From Ceratocystis colombiana (Eukaryota; Ascomycota; Sordariomycetes; Microascales; Ceratocystidaceae): a stretch of DNA of 64,000 bases. Numbering within the stretch: position 1 is the stretch's first letter; each line of letters begins with the position of its first letter. The notes under the pieces are model-generated. The model did not search any database. It worked only from the letters and a program-made list of their open reading frames with translations, and had not been told where the DNA came from. This document shows positions 33,631 through 44,756 of the stretch, piece after piece. The translations under genes were made by a program, and so were the position numbers. The stretch spans positions 56,978 to 120,977 of the forward strand of contig JAOSLS010000053.1 in assembly GCA_026419805.1 (NCBI GenBank). The letters are read 5' to 3'.

Positions 33631-34131
33631 ATGCATTTCGCTATTGCTACTCTTATTACTGCCGCTACTGCCGCCCTGGCTGCACCTTCTCCGGGCGGTT
33701 GGGACATACAGAAAGAGGCTGCTAGAGTAGGCGCCGTTCACATCATCACTGTGAGTGATGAAGGCTTCTCGCCCGCCAGCTTGGAGGCCCAATATGGGGA
33801 CATTCTCGAGTTCCACTTCAAGCCAGGCACGCACTCCGTCGTCCAATCCTCCTATGAAAGTCCCTGCAGTTACGTCAAGGGCGGCTTCACCTCCGGGAAT
33901 ATGGACACTCCGGCAAACCAAGAGGAGAATGTCCAGGATTTCCAGGTCCCTGTTTCAAATGACCAACCGATGTGGTTCTACAATGGCTCCCTGGATCGTT
34001 GCCATAAAGAGGGCCACGTAGGTGTAGTCAATCCTCCTGCAAGTGATAGTCTTGAAAACTTCAAAAAGTCCGCCCGTGAACAGGAGTCCACTGAGAACGT
34101 TGCCAGAACGCTCGGTGGTACCTTGAACTAG
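33631..34131 (+). CDS. Secreted cupredoxin-like protein, paralogue I
   Basis: 166 residues, no intron. ATG 33631 is chosen because it opens an intact signal peptide (MHFAIATLITAATAALAAPS); the upstream in-frame start would add non-signal residues. Marks: VHIITVSDEGFSPASLEA, GDILEFHF, GTHSVVQSSYESPC, GGFTSGNM, FQVPV, MWFYNGSLDRCHKEGHVG, VVNPP. First His kept; the Cys ligand is Asn in an NGS sequon; Arg at the second His; His at the Met position plus His after the second Cys. Its gene and promoter are the close relatives of F. Tail ENVARTLGGTLN. Likely secreted; function unknown. Confidence 0.87.
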   Translation: MHFAIATLITAATAALAAPSPGGWDIQKEAARVGAVHIITVSDEGFSPASLEAQYGDILEFHFKPGTHSVVQSSYESPCSYVKGGFTSGNMDTPANQEENVQDFQVPVSNDQPMWFYNGSLDRCHKEGHVGVVNPPASDSLENFKKSAREQESTENVARTLGGTLN

Positions 34132-34950
34132 ATATGTGGATAAGGCTGGATACACATAGTTAGCTGTCGCAGATTAGGAATTAATAGATTGACTTAATAG
34201 ATTGAGTGTTAACAAGGTGGAAACTTGAGTTGTATTTTGAAGTGATGGAATAAGTCTTTATAGCTGCAGTAGTATTATGGTTACCTAGATTGACGAAGGG
34301 GACCTTGCGAAGTTAACAAATGCTACCGCGAGTACTACTCCTTGAATGCTTGTTTTTACAAATACTGCCAGGACAGGACGCTTGTTTAGGCCACCAGGCC
34401 CTTGGCTAACTACGGCTGGGTTGTTGCTGACAGGCATACGCTGTCGGATGGTTTATGTAGGTGCGGCTTTTGATAAGAACGATGGTGACTGAAACCGTCC
34501 GCATTAGTTAGTTGCAGTGTAGAGGAAGGCAAGGTAGATGGCGGCAGTCTTTTTGTTTTCTCTGTCTTTGTTTCTTTCTGCCAATCTATCCTGATGCGAT
34601 GCGGGCCTGCATTGTCTCTTTTGGTCCAAGAGGCGGGTGTATCCAAGTCCATTCTGGCCAGCAGGAAACTAGTTTATCGTGCTTCATTGTAGCTGAGACC
34701 CTTTGTCCTTTGTATTCTTCGCTGTCGTGACATGACATGCATTTGCAATCGGCAGGTCCTATGCCAGTACTGATCCTAACCAGCCCTAGACTTGGCCCCC
34801 AAGTATCATGTAATCATTGCAACAACCAAGATACGGGATAAACTACTGCTTGAGCTTCTCGCCTGTGTCATACAAACCCGGCAGTAAATGACTAATTGAA
34901 TGCTTACAATGGGCGACAGCTACATGCGCCGTCCCCCTAGTCTTTTCTTT
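34132..34950. other. Duplicated non-coding sequence after I
   Basis: No gene. The sequence resembles that downstream of H and J (GGCTGG..., TTAATAGATTGA, later GATAAACTACT near 34837, similar to 47938), so it belongs to the recurrent cluster unit. Confidence 0.45.
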
Positions 34951-35714
34951 TGGCAGTTACTACATGGGCATCAGGTTTTTTCTACACGCATCAGTCTTAT
35001 GTGGGCATCAGGCTTTATGCACTCTGATTGGCTCTAGCTTACAGGTACAAGCCCCACAAAGGCGGTGAAGCATGTGCACTAACAGTGGGCCAAATCTCAA
35101 GGATTCTTTATACAGTTGCTGTGAATTTCTTCTTCTGGAAGGGCCATTTCACAGCCTTTGTCTCTATACTATTTATTTGAGCTGCCTTTATATTCAAATA
35201 TAACCACCTGATTCTCATTCTCTAAATACAATGCAATCTCCTTCTCTGTCCATTAGATGCAAGGCTTGTTATTCTTTGGTATCTTTATCTATCCTTCTCT
35301 AGATGTCAGCTACACCCCTTCTTCCTATTCTGAGAGGATTATCCCCCAGCTCCCAGGTGACCTCAGCCTCTATACAGCTATTCTCTGCCTTACTCTACTG
35401 GCTGTCATGAGGTTGTTATTCTGAGTAGGGGCAGCTGCATCATAGTACTTAAGAGTAATAACATAGGAGAAAGAAATCATATATCAGGGTAATGAGTGAA
35501 GTCTTTAACACAATTAGTATCCCTTCCTTTTTACATTTCTTTGTGTTAGTATCAGCTATAGAATTGGCCAGGGGAGAGAGGTACATTGGCAGAATTCCAG
35601 AGCATAGAATACACTAACAGTCATATTTCCAGCCAATTGGAGTGTGTAAATGTGATGCCCACATAGGACTGATGCCTGTGTAGAAAAAACCTGATGCCCA
35701 TGTAGTAACTGCCA
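34951..35714. mobile_element. MITE-like element with long terminal inverted repeats
   Basis: 764 bp. The left end TGGCAGTTACTACATGGGCA and the right end (reverse complement at 35695-35714) match for about 70 bp with few changes (ATCAGGTTTTTTCTACAC then CATCAGTC/TATGTGGGCATCA). No coding capacity is recognised inside. Related fragments occur near 45945-46085. A target duplication is not clear. Confidence 0.65.
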
Positions 35715-35759
35715 TGGATTTAACGGTGTACTATCACACACCACCAACTTGGTTTGAGT

Positions 35760-36241
35760 GTGTTCAAGAGAATTCCTATTTGCACCTAAAGGTTCAATGC
35801 CCTATAGACCAAGTAATTAAATGAACAATATAGCTGCCATCTCAGCAACACCCCTCGAAACATCAGGACGTATCTCTATAATACGCCAGATACACTTGCA
35901 AACCAAATTGCAATGCTAGAGACAACATGCGCCCCTACACCTATACACCCATGCATCGATGCACCCCTGCATATTTGCCTTTCCGACTTTGCAGTTTTTC
36001 ACACATAAGCGTTGTACTTTTGCTATATCTCCGCTCTGTCATGTCGATGCGGCTTCCTAGCCGTGTTGGAAATAAGCAATATAAAAATAAGCATACAGCA
36101 AGCGAGGCGCCTGGAGATGGACTACATATCGAAATATCTAGTTCAGTGTATCCGAGGATTGCGCTTGGAATTTCTGCAAAGAGCGACCAAGTGGCGAAAC
36201 AAGACGATGTAAGTGATGTTGTGGCCATTACTGTCAGTAAC
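35760..36241. repeat. Truncated copy of the I-type promoter
   Basis: 35985-36236 follows 32812-33075 of the I promoter (ATAAGCGTTGTA, TTTTGCTA, CTACATATCGAAATATCTAG, AGAGCGACCAAGT), then stops at the LTR starting at 36242. The next part of the promoter (CTTTATCC..., I position about 33246) resumes at about 44757 after the transposon nest. Confidence 0.6.
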
Positions 36242-36381
36242 TGTTAGTTACCTCCCCCCCCCCCCCCCCCCAGTATTCAACTTAATCTATCTACAGAGTA
36301 TCCTACGGCTAGATATAAATATGTGATGTGGGCTAGCCACGTGGCTGTGCTACAGTCTGGCTGAGACTACGCATCGCTACA
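36242..36381 (-). mobile_element. 3' LTR of an old minus-strand copia element
   Basis: 140 bp; minus orientation TGTAGCGATGCG to GGTAACTAACA. It contains an 18-base C run on the plus strand (36254-36271) and TATAAATATGTGATG. Immediately next to it (36382-36390) the minus strand has AAGGGGGAG, a typical polypurine tract, which fixes orientation. Confidence 0.7.
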
Positions 36382-38560
36382 CTCCCCCTTCGTCATGCCT
36401 AATCGACACAAGAACTCATCAAATTTTGCCTTGGGCAGTGCCTTTGTCGGTCCGTCAGCAATCATTTGATCAGTAGGAGTGTAGATGACCTTTATACCAC
36501 CTGCTTGAATAGCCTCTCTCAGAGATGTCTGCTTAATGGGGAAGTGCCGATTACGAGTGGATACTGTAGAGCCATTGTCAACTGCCAAGGCACTTTGATT
36601 GTCCATTTGTCTATCAATTGGTGCGTCCTTCTCAATTTGAAATATCTCCTCAAAGAGGGGCTTCAGCCATGTAGCAATAGTTGCCAAACCTGCAGCAGCT
36701 ACATACTCAGCTTCACAGGTACTCTGCGCTGTGAGAGTTTGCCTGCGTTCTCTCCTCATTGTTGCTGTCCCATTTATCGGAAATATATTGCCTTAAATAG
36801 CGTGTGGGGAGACACTGTTGTCCCAGCTGCTATCTGTAGACGCCTGAATAACTTGGTTGGGGTTCTTGCAAAACAGAAGTGACTGGTCCTTTGACCTATG
36901 TAGATATCACAGACAGTGTTTAAGTGCCTGGAGACAACAGGTTGTAGGATTATGTGTTCTTGATGCAAGTCTCATTACCAGATATAATATGTCAGGGCGC
37001 GAAAACAGAGAAATGTGTAGCAGCGACCCAACAATACTTTGATATAGTTCGTGTTCACTTTCCGAGAGTGGCTCAGATTCCTGGTCGATCCCGAAGTTGA
37101 AGGGTGTGAGACAAGCTGGAGATCGCGTCAAGTGTATCACTGGCTTCTTTGGATAATACAAGCATATCGACAATGTAGACTGCGATCCAAGTCTGGCCAT
37201 TGAAGAATATCGTAGCATCATTCTTCAATGGAGTGAAGCCAATGTCCATGAGGCGTTTGTTCAGCGTCTCCTACCAGCGCTTTGGGGCAGACCTCAGATC
37301 GTATACAGCTTTCTTTAGCTTGAGGACATGATCTGTTGGGAACCCTATATGCGCAGGAGGTCTTATGTACTCCGATTTGTCTAGATCCACGTTGAGAAAT
37401 GCTGACTTGATGTCTATGTGATGACATACCAGATCGCGTGATGCTACAAGAGCCAGAATCATTCTGAGGGAGACACTATTTAGAACCTCGGCGCCAATAT
37501 CTGAATGTACTTCCTCATCATAGCCACATGCACAACATCTCGCTTTGAATGTTTCATTGTCTTTCTTTTGAAGAACCCATTTGCTGTTCATTGGCCTACA
37601 TGGGGCTGACTGCGCTGGGATCATTTCCCAAGAGCCATAAGACTCAAAGGTTTGTATTTCCTTGCGCATGGCTTCGAGCTATTTGTCTTTTTCAGGACCA
37701 GACAGCCCCTGGGAGACAGGAAATTCGGTTCGACCTCTAGGAGTCCGAGAAATGAAAACCGAGAAGTACGCCAGATGTGGCCTTCGGTCGAATTTTATCC
37801 CTCTTTTTCGCTTCTATCGGCTAGAATGCTCGTCAACCGATAGGATGAATGTGGCTGATATCCGGAGGTTTGCCGTAAAGCACCTGGTATGGAGAGATTT
37901 TGGCAACTGAGTTGGCTGTCCTGTTCAGAGTATATAGGATGCCTTGCAGTGTTTCTGGCCAAAGCCTGCTGGGGAGACTTGCGCTTTCATGAGTCGCGCA
38001 TAGTGACTCACAGACAGTGCGAACGCTTCTTTCAGCGATATCATTTTGTTCATGTGCATAACCTGCACTTCGACTCCATGTAATCCCGCGGCGTTCGGCT
38101 AGTAGTAGACATTGGCTGCTCTTAAATTCAGAGGCGTCGTCAGAGTGTAATGTCTTTGGATAACGACCCATCTGATTCTTGAGTTGGCCAAGCAGTGTCT
38201 CTATCAATATCGATACACCCTTCTTGCTGTGGACAGGAAACGCCCAACTGTATAAGGAGTATTCATTGACTACCAGCAAAAGCTGATTGGCAAGTGGAAA
38301 GTCACTCGAGGATGTTGCGGGTGGCAGGGAATTCTGACCTCCAACCAGATCCAGATGTAGATACTCAAGGGCTTGCTTCGATCGACGTAGCCCCGTCGGG
38401 GACGTTGGGCTGTGTGTGATCTTTGCGTTGATGCAAGATTGGCATTTCTCACTATCCGGTACCGCTTTTAATCCGTGGTGTGCGAGGGTACGTTGAACAT
38501 AATGGTTGTTGATGTGTGCGAGCACGTGATGCCAGTCTGTCGTGGTCGTGGCCTTCAAGG
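36382..38560 (-). pseudogene. Decayed Ty1/copia pol (integrase, RT, RNase H fragments)
   Basis: Minus-strand pieces in pol order. Integrase (38558-37833): HHVLAHINNHY, CQSCINAK zinc site, then YLHLDLVGG, LHSDDASEFKS, EQNDIAERSVRT and the WPETLQGILYTLNR stretch. RT (37669-37271 and further): NSKWVLQKKD, FKARCCACGYDEE, HHIDIKSAFLNVDL, then a stop after SAPKRW; later PFNFGIDQESEPL and RPDILYLVMRLAS. RNase H (36759-36367): STCEAEYVAAAGL, IDRQMDNQSALAVDN, RNRHFPIK and ADGPTKALPKAKF. Stops and shifts interrupt it several times; gag and protease are missing between 38560 and the primer site. Not functional. Confidence 0.85.
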
Positions 38561-38721
38561 ATGAAACCTTGGGAAGTACGTCATACCATATCCTAAGTGC
38601 CCCTGGTCATCAGTGAATTCAAAGTTGAGAAGGATTGAAAGTTGTACTGTGCACTGTCGCTATTGTGTGAAGCAGATGGTCAATCTAGAAATGAAGGGTA
38701 CCTGAATCGATCAAGTTGAGG

Positions 38722-38732
38722 GCTCATAACCT
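38722..38732 (-). other. Primer-binding site of the old minus-strand copia
   Basis: On the minus strand GGTTATGAGCCC follows the LTR end CACAACA (38733-38739). It complements the anticodon arm of initiator tRNA-Met (loop CTCATAA), as in copia elements primed by a half tRNA. Confidence 0.6.
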
Positions 38733-39132
38733 GTTGTGGTGATTTTGCATAGAGTGTCGGAACAATCTACTGAATTCAGATTTTATCACTTAGGAAGTCA
38801 CTCGTGATCCTGTACAGCCGCACGTGGAACCGTGCTGGCATACTGATGTGAAGCTTGTCTCTCTATTCCTTTTTCTAAAGTGTCAAGTTCTTTCATCATG
38901 GGCAACTAATCTGAAGTATTCAGGCTCGGGTTTACCCAGTGTTAACCCTAACCCGACTGAAGGCAAATTCCCCACAATATGTTGAGAAAACGTCCACGAG
39001 TGCCCCGGAGAAAGTTCGGGTAAATAGATAAGACTGGGTCTTATCTGTGGAAAAAAGGTGCTACATGAGTAGAGACAGGAAAAAGAAATCTTTTCTAACT
39101 TAATACATGAAAAATAAGGACCAATTTTAACA

Positions 39133-39145
39133 GGTTATGAGCCTA
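39133..39145 (+). other. Primer-binding site for half tRNA-iMet
   Basis: GGTTATGAGCC begins directly after the 5' LTR end TTTTAACA. It is complementary to the anticodon stem-loop of initiator tRNA-Met rather than to its 3' acceptor end, the arrangement known for Drosophila copia. Confidence 0.6.
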
Positions 39146-39264
39146 TACTGAATTACCTTCGGAGAACATTCGTATAGTGTTCTTGAAAGTACTTTATTGT
39201 ACTTGTTTTATTTTATTCATTTTACGATTATTCGAGATCCTACACAACAGACAGAAACGTCAAG

Positions 39265-39969
39265 ATGCCGGTGATACTTGAAGGACGAAACTGGAAGGAA
39301 TGGGAGTCAAACTTCTTGATACAAATCCAGAATCAAGGACTTCAGTATCTATTGGCGGAAAACCCCATGGAGGGTGTGGAAAGGGAGAAGAGGGATAGCA
39401 ACAAGAAGCAGAAGGATGAGGAATTGGCGAAACGCATCCTCGAAATTAGCCTGAACGAGACTTTTCGAAGTCTGGTCAGGGACGAGGAGACTCTCAGCAA
39501 GGCTTACAAGAAGCTGAAGAAAGCTTGTCCTGCAGACATGACTGATGAGGCTTTTTATGAACTGGGAAGAATATTCCAGTCACCTTTGGTGAAAGGAATG
39601 ACCATTCTGCAAAGCTGGATGAATTTCAAGATGGTCTACGCAAGGCATTATAAAGCTGAAAATGTTGTGGAGAAGGCAGTCCTCAAGACTTTTCTGATTT
39701 TGCTTCCACTCGAGTATCAGGAGGTGGCCAAGGAGTGCTACCGAAAGGAAAACATCTCGACGGATGAGGTGATACAACGTCTAGAAGCAGTTAAAAAGAC
39801 GTACAGCATCAACAGACAAGCGAAGTACAAGTCGAAATCTAAGTGCTTCAACTGCGGCAAGGAGGGTCATTCGAAGACCGAATGTTGGTCAAAGAAAAAG
39901 ACCAACACAAAGCAGAAAGCGAACCAGGCCACTGAGGAGAAACCAAGCAGAGACAAGACAGACAGTTAA
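39265..39969 (+). CDS. Copia Gag (capsid-nucleocapsid) protein
   Basis: 234 residues. Gag forms the virus-like particle in which the element's RNA is reverse transcribed. An all-helical, charged capsid-like region (WKEWESNFLIQIQNQGL, LSKAYKKLKKACP, LQSWMNFKMVYARHY) is followed at about residues 195-208 by a CCHC zinc knuckle CFNCGKEGHSKTEC and a Lys-rich end. The ATG at 39265 lies 133 bp after the 5' LTR. The frame ends at TAA 39967-39969, directly against the pol frame, which is +1 to it. In intact relatives gag runs on into protease, so the stop is likely a product of a deletion at the junction. Confidence 0.85.
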   Translation: MPVILEGRNWKEWESNFLIQIQNQGLQYLLAENPMEGVEREKRDSNKKQKDEELAKRILEISLNETFRSLVRDEETLSKAYKKLKKACPADMTDEAFYELGRIFQSPLVKGMTILQSWMNFKMVYARHYKAENVVEKAVLKTFLILLPLEYQEVAKECYRKENISTDEVIQRLEAVKKTYSINRQAKYKSKSKCFNCGKEGHSKTECWSKKKTNTKQKANQATEEKPSRDKTDS

Positions 39970-39970
39970 G

Positions 39971-42900
39971 GTGGCGAACAGGGACTGCATTGGGGCATCT
40001 AAAGTAGGCTCAGTAGATTTGAATGTTGGAAATAAGAAGCTTGAGTTGTCCAAAGTTTTATATGTGCCAAAATTGTCAGAAAACTTGATATCGGTAAAGG
40101 CCCTCATGAAAGAAGGGAAATCTGTTCTGTTTAAAGACATGAACGTTACGATTGATGATGGCAAAGACAAGATGGTCATCCCATTGCGAGAAGACGATAC
40201 AGTTACCAGTATGTGCTTGCTAGCATATGACGAATTACATCGGAGGTTCGGCCATATCAGTGACAAGAGGCTGAGGGCGATTAACCCGGAAAAAACACCT
40301 CCTAGACCAGAAGACTTCGGGTGTGAACACTGTTCAAAAGGCAAGATGACAAGAAGCCATGGGAATTCGTCAGTCTCGATGGCAACAGAAGAGCCACTTG
40401 ACAGTGTGTCAATAGATGTATCCGGCCCACATGAAGCTGGGAGGAATGGTCACCGCTGGTATGCGATAATTGTCGACAACTTTTCCAGATACAAGTGGTT
40501 ATTACCGCTGAGAAAGAAGAGCGATGTTCAACGGGCGTTGGACGAATGGAGAAAAGTGATTGAACTCAAGATGGGTAAAACTATTAAGAGGACAAGAAGC
40601 GACAATGCCCCAGAACTGAAGCAAATCTTGGAGAGCTGGAGAAGGGCTAACGAGACTGAGCCAACATACACACTCACGGATTCATCAAGTCAAAACGGCA
40701 TTGCCGAAAGGGCGATCCGAACGGTCAATGACAGGGTCAGGACTATGTTGTCGGAAACAAAATTGGGTGAAAGGTTTTGGGTGGAAGCCGCGAGGACGAC
40801 GGTATACATCTCCAACAGGACATTGAGTACGCAGGGAGTCCCACATTCATTATTTTTCGGAATTGAGCCACGGACGGATCACATCAGAAGATGGGGATGT
40901 CGGGCTATCAGGCACTCGAAGGCATCCAAACATGGACCTAGGGGGAGTGAATCCCTACTACTAGGATATGATGAAAATGTCGATGGCCGATATATCTTGT
41001 GGGATATCCATGCGAGGAAAGTCTGTGTCACAGAATCAGTGCATTTCTATGAGAATATGCAACCCGAGAATCCGGAACAAGAGAAAGAACTGCCCCTGGC
41101 CGAGAACGAGGATGTATTCAAACAATCACAGAGTGTCGATCAGAGGTTTTTTGAAAAAGAAGAGCCTGCGGAAAACCATCAGCCGAATAGCGAGGTAGAC
41201 ATACCTGAGGGCCAAGGACAAGATAAGGGCGGAGAAGAACAACCACTAAAGCCCTTTTCAGAAACGAAGGCAATAACAGGGATTGACACGACGCAATTGG
41301 ATGCAGTCAATGCAAGGCTAAATCTTCTGATTGAATCGCTGAATCGGAAGATACCGAAGAGAAAACTTTCCGAGGGATCGGAGATAAGAGAAAATCAACC
41401 CTCAAGTCAAAGGATGAAGACTGATGGGGGAAATGATTTAGGACAAAAAGCCATGTTGGCATTGTCAGAACCCAGCATGACACTCGACCAAGCCATACTA
41501 CACCCGATGGAGGGGCAAGGATGGAAGATGGCCATCAAGAACGAATTGGACACACTTGAGAAATTTGGGACGTGGCGATTTGTGCCTGAGCCAAAAGGAT
41601 GTGATCCGATTGACACAAGATTTGTTTTTGCTAAAAAGTATGGTATCGACGGAAAACTCGAAAAGTACAAAGCAAGACTGGTGGTGAGGGGATTCCGGCA
41701 GGAATATGGTGTGAATTTCTTTGAAAGTTTTGCACCTACCCCTGGGAGCGCCACATTAAGATTGTTCTTAGCGGCAGTATGTCAATATGACATGGAGTGT
41801 CATCAGATAGACGCATGTAATGCGTTTGCCCAGTCAAAGATCAAGGAGGATGTTTACATCAAGCTGCCTGCGAATGTCAAGTGTCCCAATGGGATGGTCG
41901 CGAAACTGGATCGATGCCTGTACGGGCTGAAGCAGGCAGCATATCAGTGGAATGAAGATTGCACTAAGTTCCTTAGATCTATGGGGTTCGAAAACATGGT
42001 CACGGAGCCGTGTTTATTATGCCATGCAGAACGGAAAATGTTAGTTCTGCTGTACGTGGATGATATAACCATAGAATCATTAGACGGAAAGTCTATAAAG
42101 TGGTTCAAGGATCGATTCTCTCGGAGATTTGTGGTGAAGGATTTGGGAGAGACCACCCAGATTATTGGAATACAGGTCTCGAGAGATAGGTCTCAGAAGA
42201 GGCTATGGATCAATCAGAAGCAGTACATCCAAAGGATGGTAGATGACGCTGGATTCGACGAGCGAAGAAGGTCTCCGATTCGCACTCCAGTGGGAGACTG
42301 GTTGGACATTGAACCAGCTCGAGAAGACGAAGAAATCTTGGACTCAAAGAATTATCAGTCGATATTGGGCAAGATAATGTACCCGGCCATGATGACGAGA
42401 CCGGATATTGCATTTGCGGTGTCAAGCCTGGCGCAGGCGTCCGCGAGACCAACACCAAGGCACGTGGCAGGGGTAAAGAGGGTGCTACGATATATGCGTG
42501 ACACCGCTGAATACTCAATTTGCTTCGAAGCGCGCCGAGGGGGGATGGATATCGTTGGATATAGCGATGCTGACTATGCGAACGCAAATGATCGGAAGTC
42601 TGTCAGCGGATTAATTTTCGTTGGGCTCGGGGGAGCGATAAGCTGGAGTTCTAAGAAACAAGCAGCGATCGCAACATCAACTACGGAGGCCGAATATATC
42701 GGACTAACTCCATGCGCCAAGGAAGGAATCCATCTTCGACGGATACTCAACAAAATCCTGGAAATTTTCGAAACTGGAACTAGGAAAAGTCAGACGTTGT
42801 GTTTGAAAGACGAGACCCTAGTTCTAGGAGATAACCAAGCGGCAATTAAAATTGCAAAATCCCTGGGTGTGAAGAAGGCGACTAAGCACATCGACATACA

Positions 42901-43100
42901 GCACCATGCCATCAAGCAATGGATTAAGGAAGGTCGGATTAAGATCGGATAGATTCCAACAGCGAAAATGGCGGCAGACGGGTTGACAAAACCGCTTGGT
43001 CCTCAGAAAATGCCAGAATTCAGATTGATGATCGGAGTACGAGATCCACAAGTACAATGGCCAGATGTACCCACTTCTCCGGAGCTCCGGGAAAGTGGGG
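39971..43100 (+). pseudogene. Copia pol (integrase, RT, RNase H) with protease core missing and one stop
   Basis: Open frame 39971-42952, 993 codons without a natural ATG at its start. It begins in the second half of the protease (VANRDCIGASKVGSVDLNVG); the D-S-G-A catalytic motif is absent. Integrase: HRRFGH...CEHCSKGK zinc site, catalytic SIDVSGP, RSDNAPEL, NGIAERAIR. RT: RFVFAKKYG, IDACNAFAQSKI, LLYVDDITI. RNase H: GYSDADYAN, TEAEYIGL, LGDNQAAIK. The TAG at 42950-42952 stands where relatives have Trp (KIG-W-IPTAKMAADGLTK), and the frame continues to about 43100. All catalytic residues of integrase, RT and RNase H are present. Confidence 0.9.
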
Positions 43101-43529
43101 GGGATGTTGAGAAAACGTCCACGAGTGCCCCGGAGAAGGTTCGGGTAAATAGATAAGACTGGGTCTTATCTGTGGAAAAAAGGTGCTACATAAGTAGAGA
43201 CAGGAAAAAGAAATTTTTTCTAACTTGATACATAAAAAATAAGGACCAATTTTAACACAATACAAAACGTGTTGTGACATATGTCTATTTCATTCGAATT
43301 GATTAAGGACTAAGTTCTAAATCTCTTCACAACATTGTGTGCCACGTATCTACATAACATGTTTACCCGACGTTATTCCGAGTGGACCTGGAATCTCCAC
43401 AACACTTTTTAATAAACCAACTGATTCAACATTTAAGATCTATTCTACACAATACCCATCCTCCATGTAGTTCATCCAACATTCCATCCAACATAGAGAA
43501 TATATTCAATTTAATCTAACATACATGTA

Positions 43530-44650
43530 TAGCGAGTGAAACAAAAATCTCAACCTTCTTCTTAGAAATCACAATAAAAACACAACAGCCCATTTTATCA
43601 ACCCAAATTATTCACTGTACTCTTCCCCAGATGCCTGAATTCCTACCTATCATGCTCCTGCATTATGACCAGGCTTGCCGCAGACACCACAGTTCTGAAC
43701 CCCCGGTCGCACCGGCCCTCGCCGACCACCACTTGTCGGTGATTCGGTCACTGCCTATTCATCCGCATCCATTTGATCAATTGATCAATTGATCAATTGC
43801 TTGATTTCCTTCCCCCACTGTCACCACCCCTGTTCTCGGTAGTCGGCTTCTTTTTGTCCGCTGGCGTTTACTTTGCATCTCATTCGCCTGTTCACAGTCT
43901 TTGACCAGGTAGTGGGGTGATATTAGCCTGCACCTAGGATAAATGGTGGGATCACTCAGCCATCTACATTAATTGTTTGAATGACTACAATCTATTCCCA
44001 GTTCCTAGGCTGCACTAATTTTAGCTTTCCTCATTTATTTGTCCCTCTGATGACTATTCTACTATCAATCATGCCCATCACCAAGCTATTCTTGTCAAAA
44101 TTATAGATATTATCTGATCAGATGCCATACTTTGCAATTGTGATCACCACAAGTGTGAAGTAGGTATGGGTAGTAGCTGGGTCTTTACACTGAGCTCTCT
44201 GGTACTTATGCTTCTGAAAAAAAACATGTCTTGAGCTCTACTTGTCGCCTGGCGATGTTTGAAGCCCAAGGTCAAGTTCTGCAAGCAATTGATCAGCCAT
44301 CCCTCTTACACCACACAGACGAGGGGCAATCTTCGCAAATCTAGGTCAAGGATAAAGTGGATAAAGATCTCTTCCTCTAGGTCGGATAGATTGTGCAATT
44401 TCGGGATAATATCGCCCCAGGCTTGGATGCCCTTCCGTCGACGCTATAGGGCTGTGAGGTTGACTGTATAGATCACTACGACACATTAGAGTTTCAATTC
44501 TGGGTTATTTTGAAGGGCCTGAAGGGTGAGAAGCATTCTATCATCATAATCAGCCTGCAACATGCTGGGTGGTTGAGAATAAATTCATCAAATAGAAAAG
44601 GTGTAGGTTGAGGCATTTTTGTTTCGCTCGCTATGCTGTTTCTCTCACTA
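43530..44650 (-). mobile_element. pogo/Fot1-type transposon relic
   Basis: 1121 bp; ends TAGCGAGTGAAAC and, inverted, TAGTGAGAGAAAC, flanked by TA and ACATGTA-type sequence on both sides. On the minus strand near 43700 a zinc-knuckle remnant NCGVCGKPGHNAGA can be read, typical of the C-terminus of these transposases. The rest is unreadable by stops. It splits an older LTR: AATTTAATCTA before it and ATCTACAAAGTATCC after it are contiguous in the LTR at 36275-36305. Confidence 0.7.
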
Positions 44651-44756
44651 TACATGTACGTTATCTACAAAGTATCCTAGGACCAGATATAAATATGTGA
44701 TGTGCGTCAGCCACGTGGCAGTGCCGCAGTGTGGTTAAGACTACCCACCACTACAC
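44651..44756 (-). mobile_element. Outer part of the 5' LTR of the old minus-strand copia
   Basis: ATCTACAAAGTATCCTAGG, ATATAAATATGTGATG and CACTACA match the LTR at 36242-36381. With the fragments at 38733-38754 and 43471-43529 it forms one LTR split by two insertions. Host-type promoter sequence resumes at 44757. Confidence 0.6.

Larger units (their letters stand above)
38980..43257 (+). mobile_element. Nearly complete Ty1/copia retrotransposon
   Basis: 4278 bp. LTRs of 153 bp at 38980-39132 and 43105-43257 (TGTTGAGAAAAC to TTTTAACA) differ at five positions, all transitions. The target duplication CAATA is perfect (38975-38979 and 43258-43262). A primer site GGTTATGAGCC follows the 5' LTR; a G-rich tract (GTGGGGGGGA) precedes the 3' LTR. 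Gag and pol occupy the interior. The protease core is missing and pol has one stop, so it is probably not autonomous. Integrated into a family C LTR. Confidence 0.93.
38755..43470 (-). mobile_element. LTR, family C, split by the copia insertion
   Basis: 38755-38979 starts TGTCGGAACAATCTACTG and matches the solo LTR at 59221-59461 (AAGTCACTCGTGATCCTGTACA and on). It is interrupted by the copia element at 38980-43257 and resumes to CTCCATGTAGTTCATCCAACA at about 43470. The stretch 43263-43440 is absent from the 59-kb copy. Confidence 0.55.
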
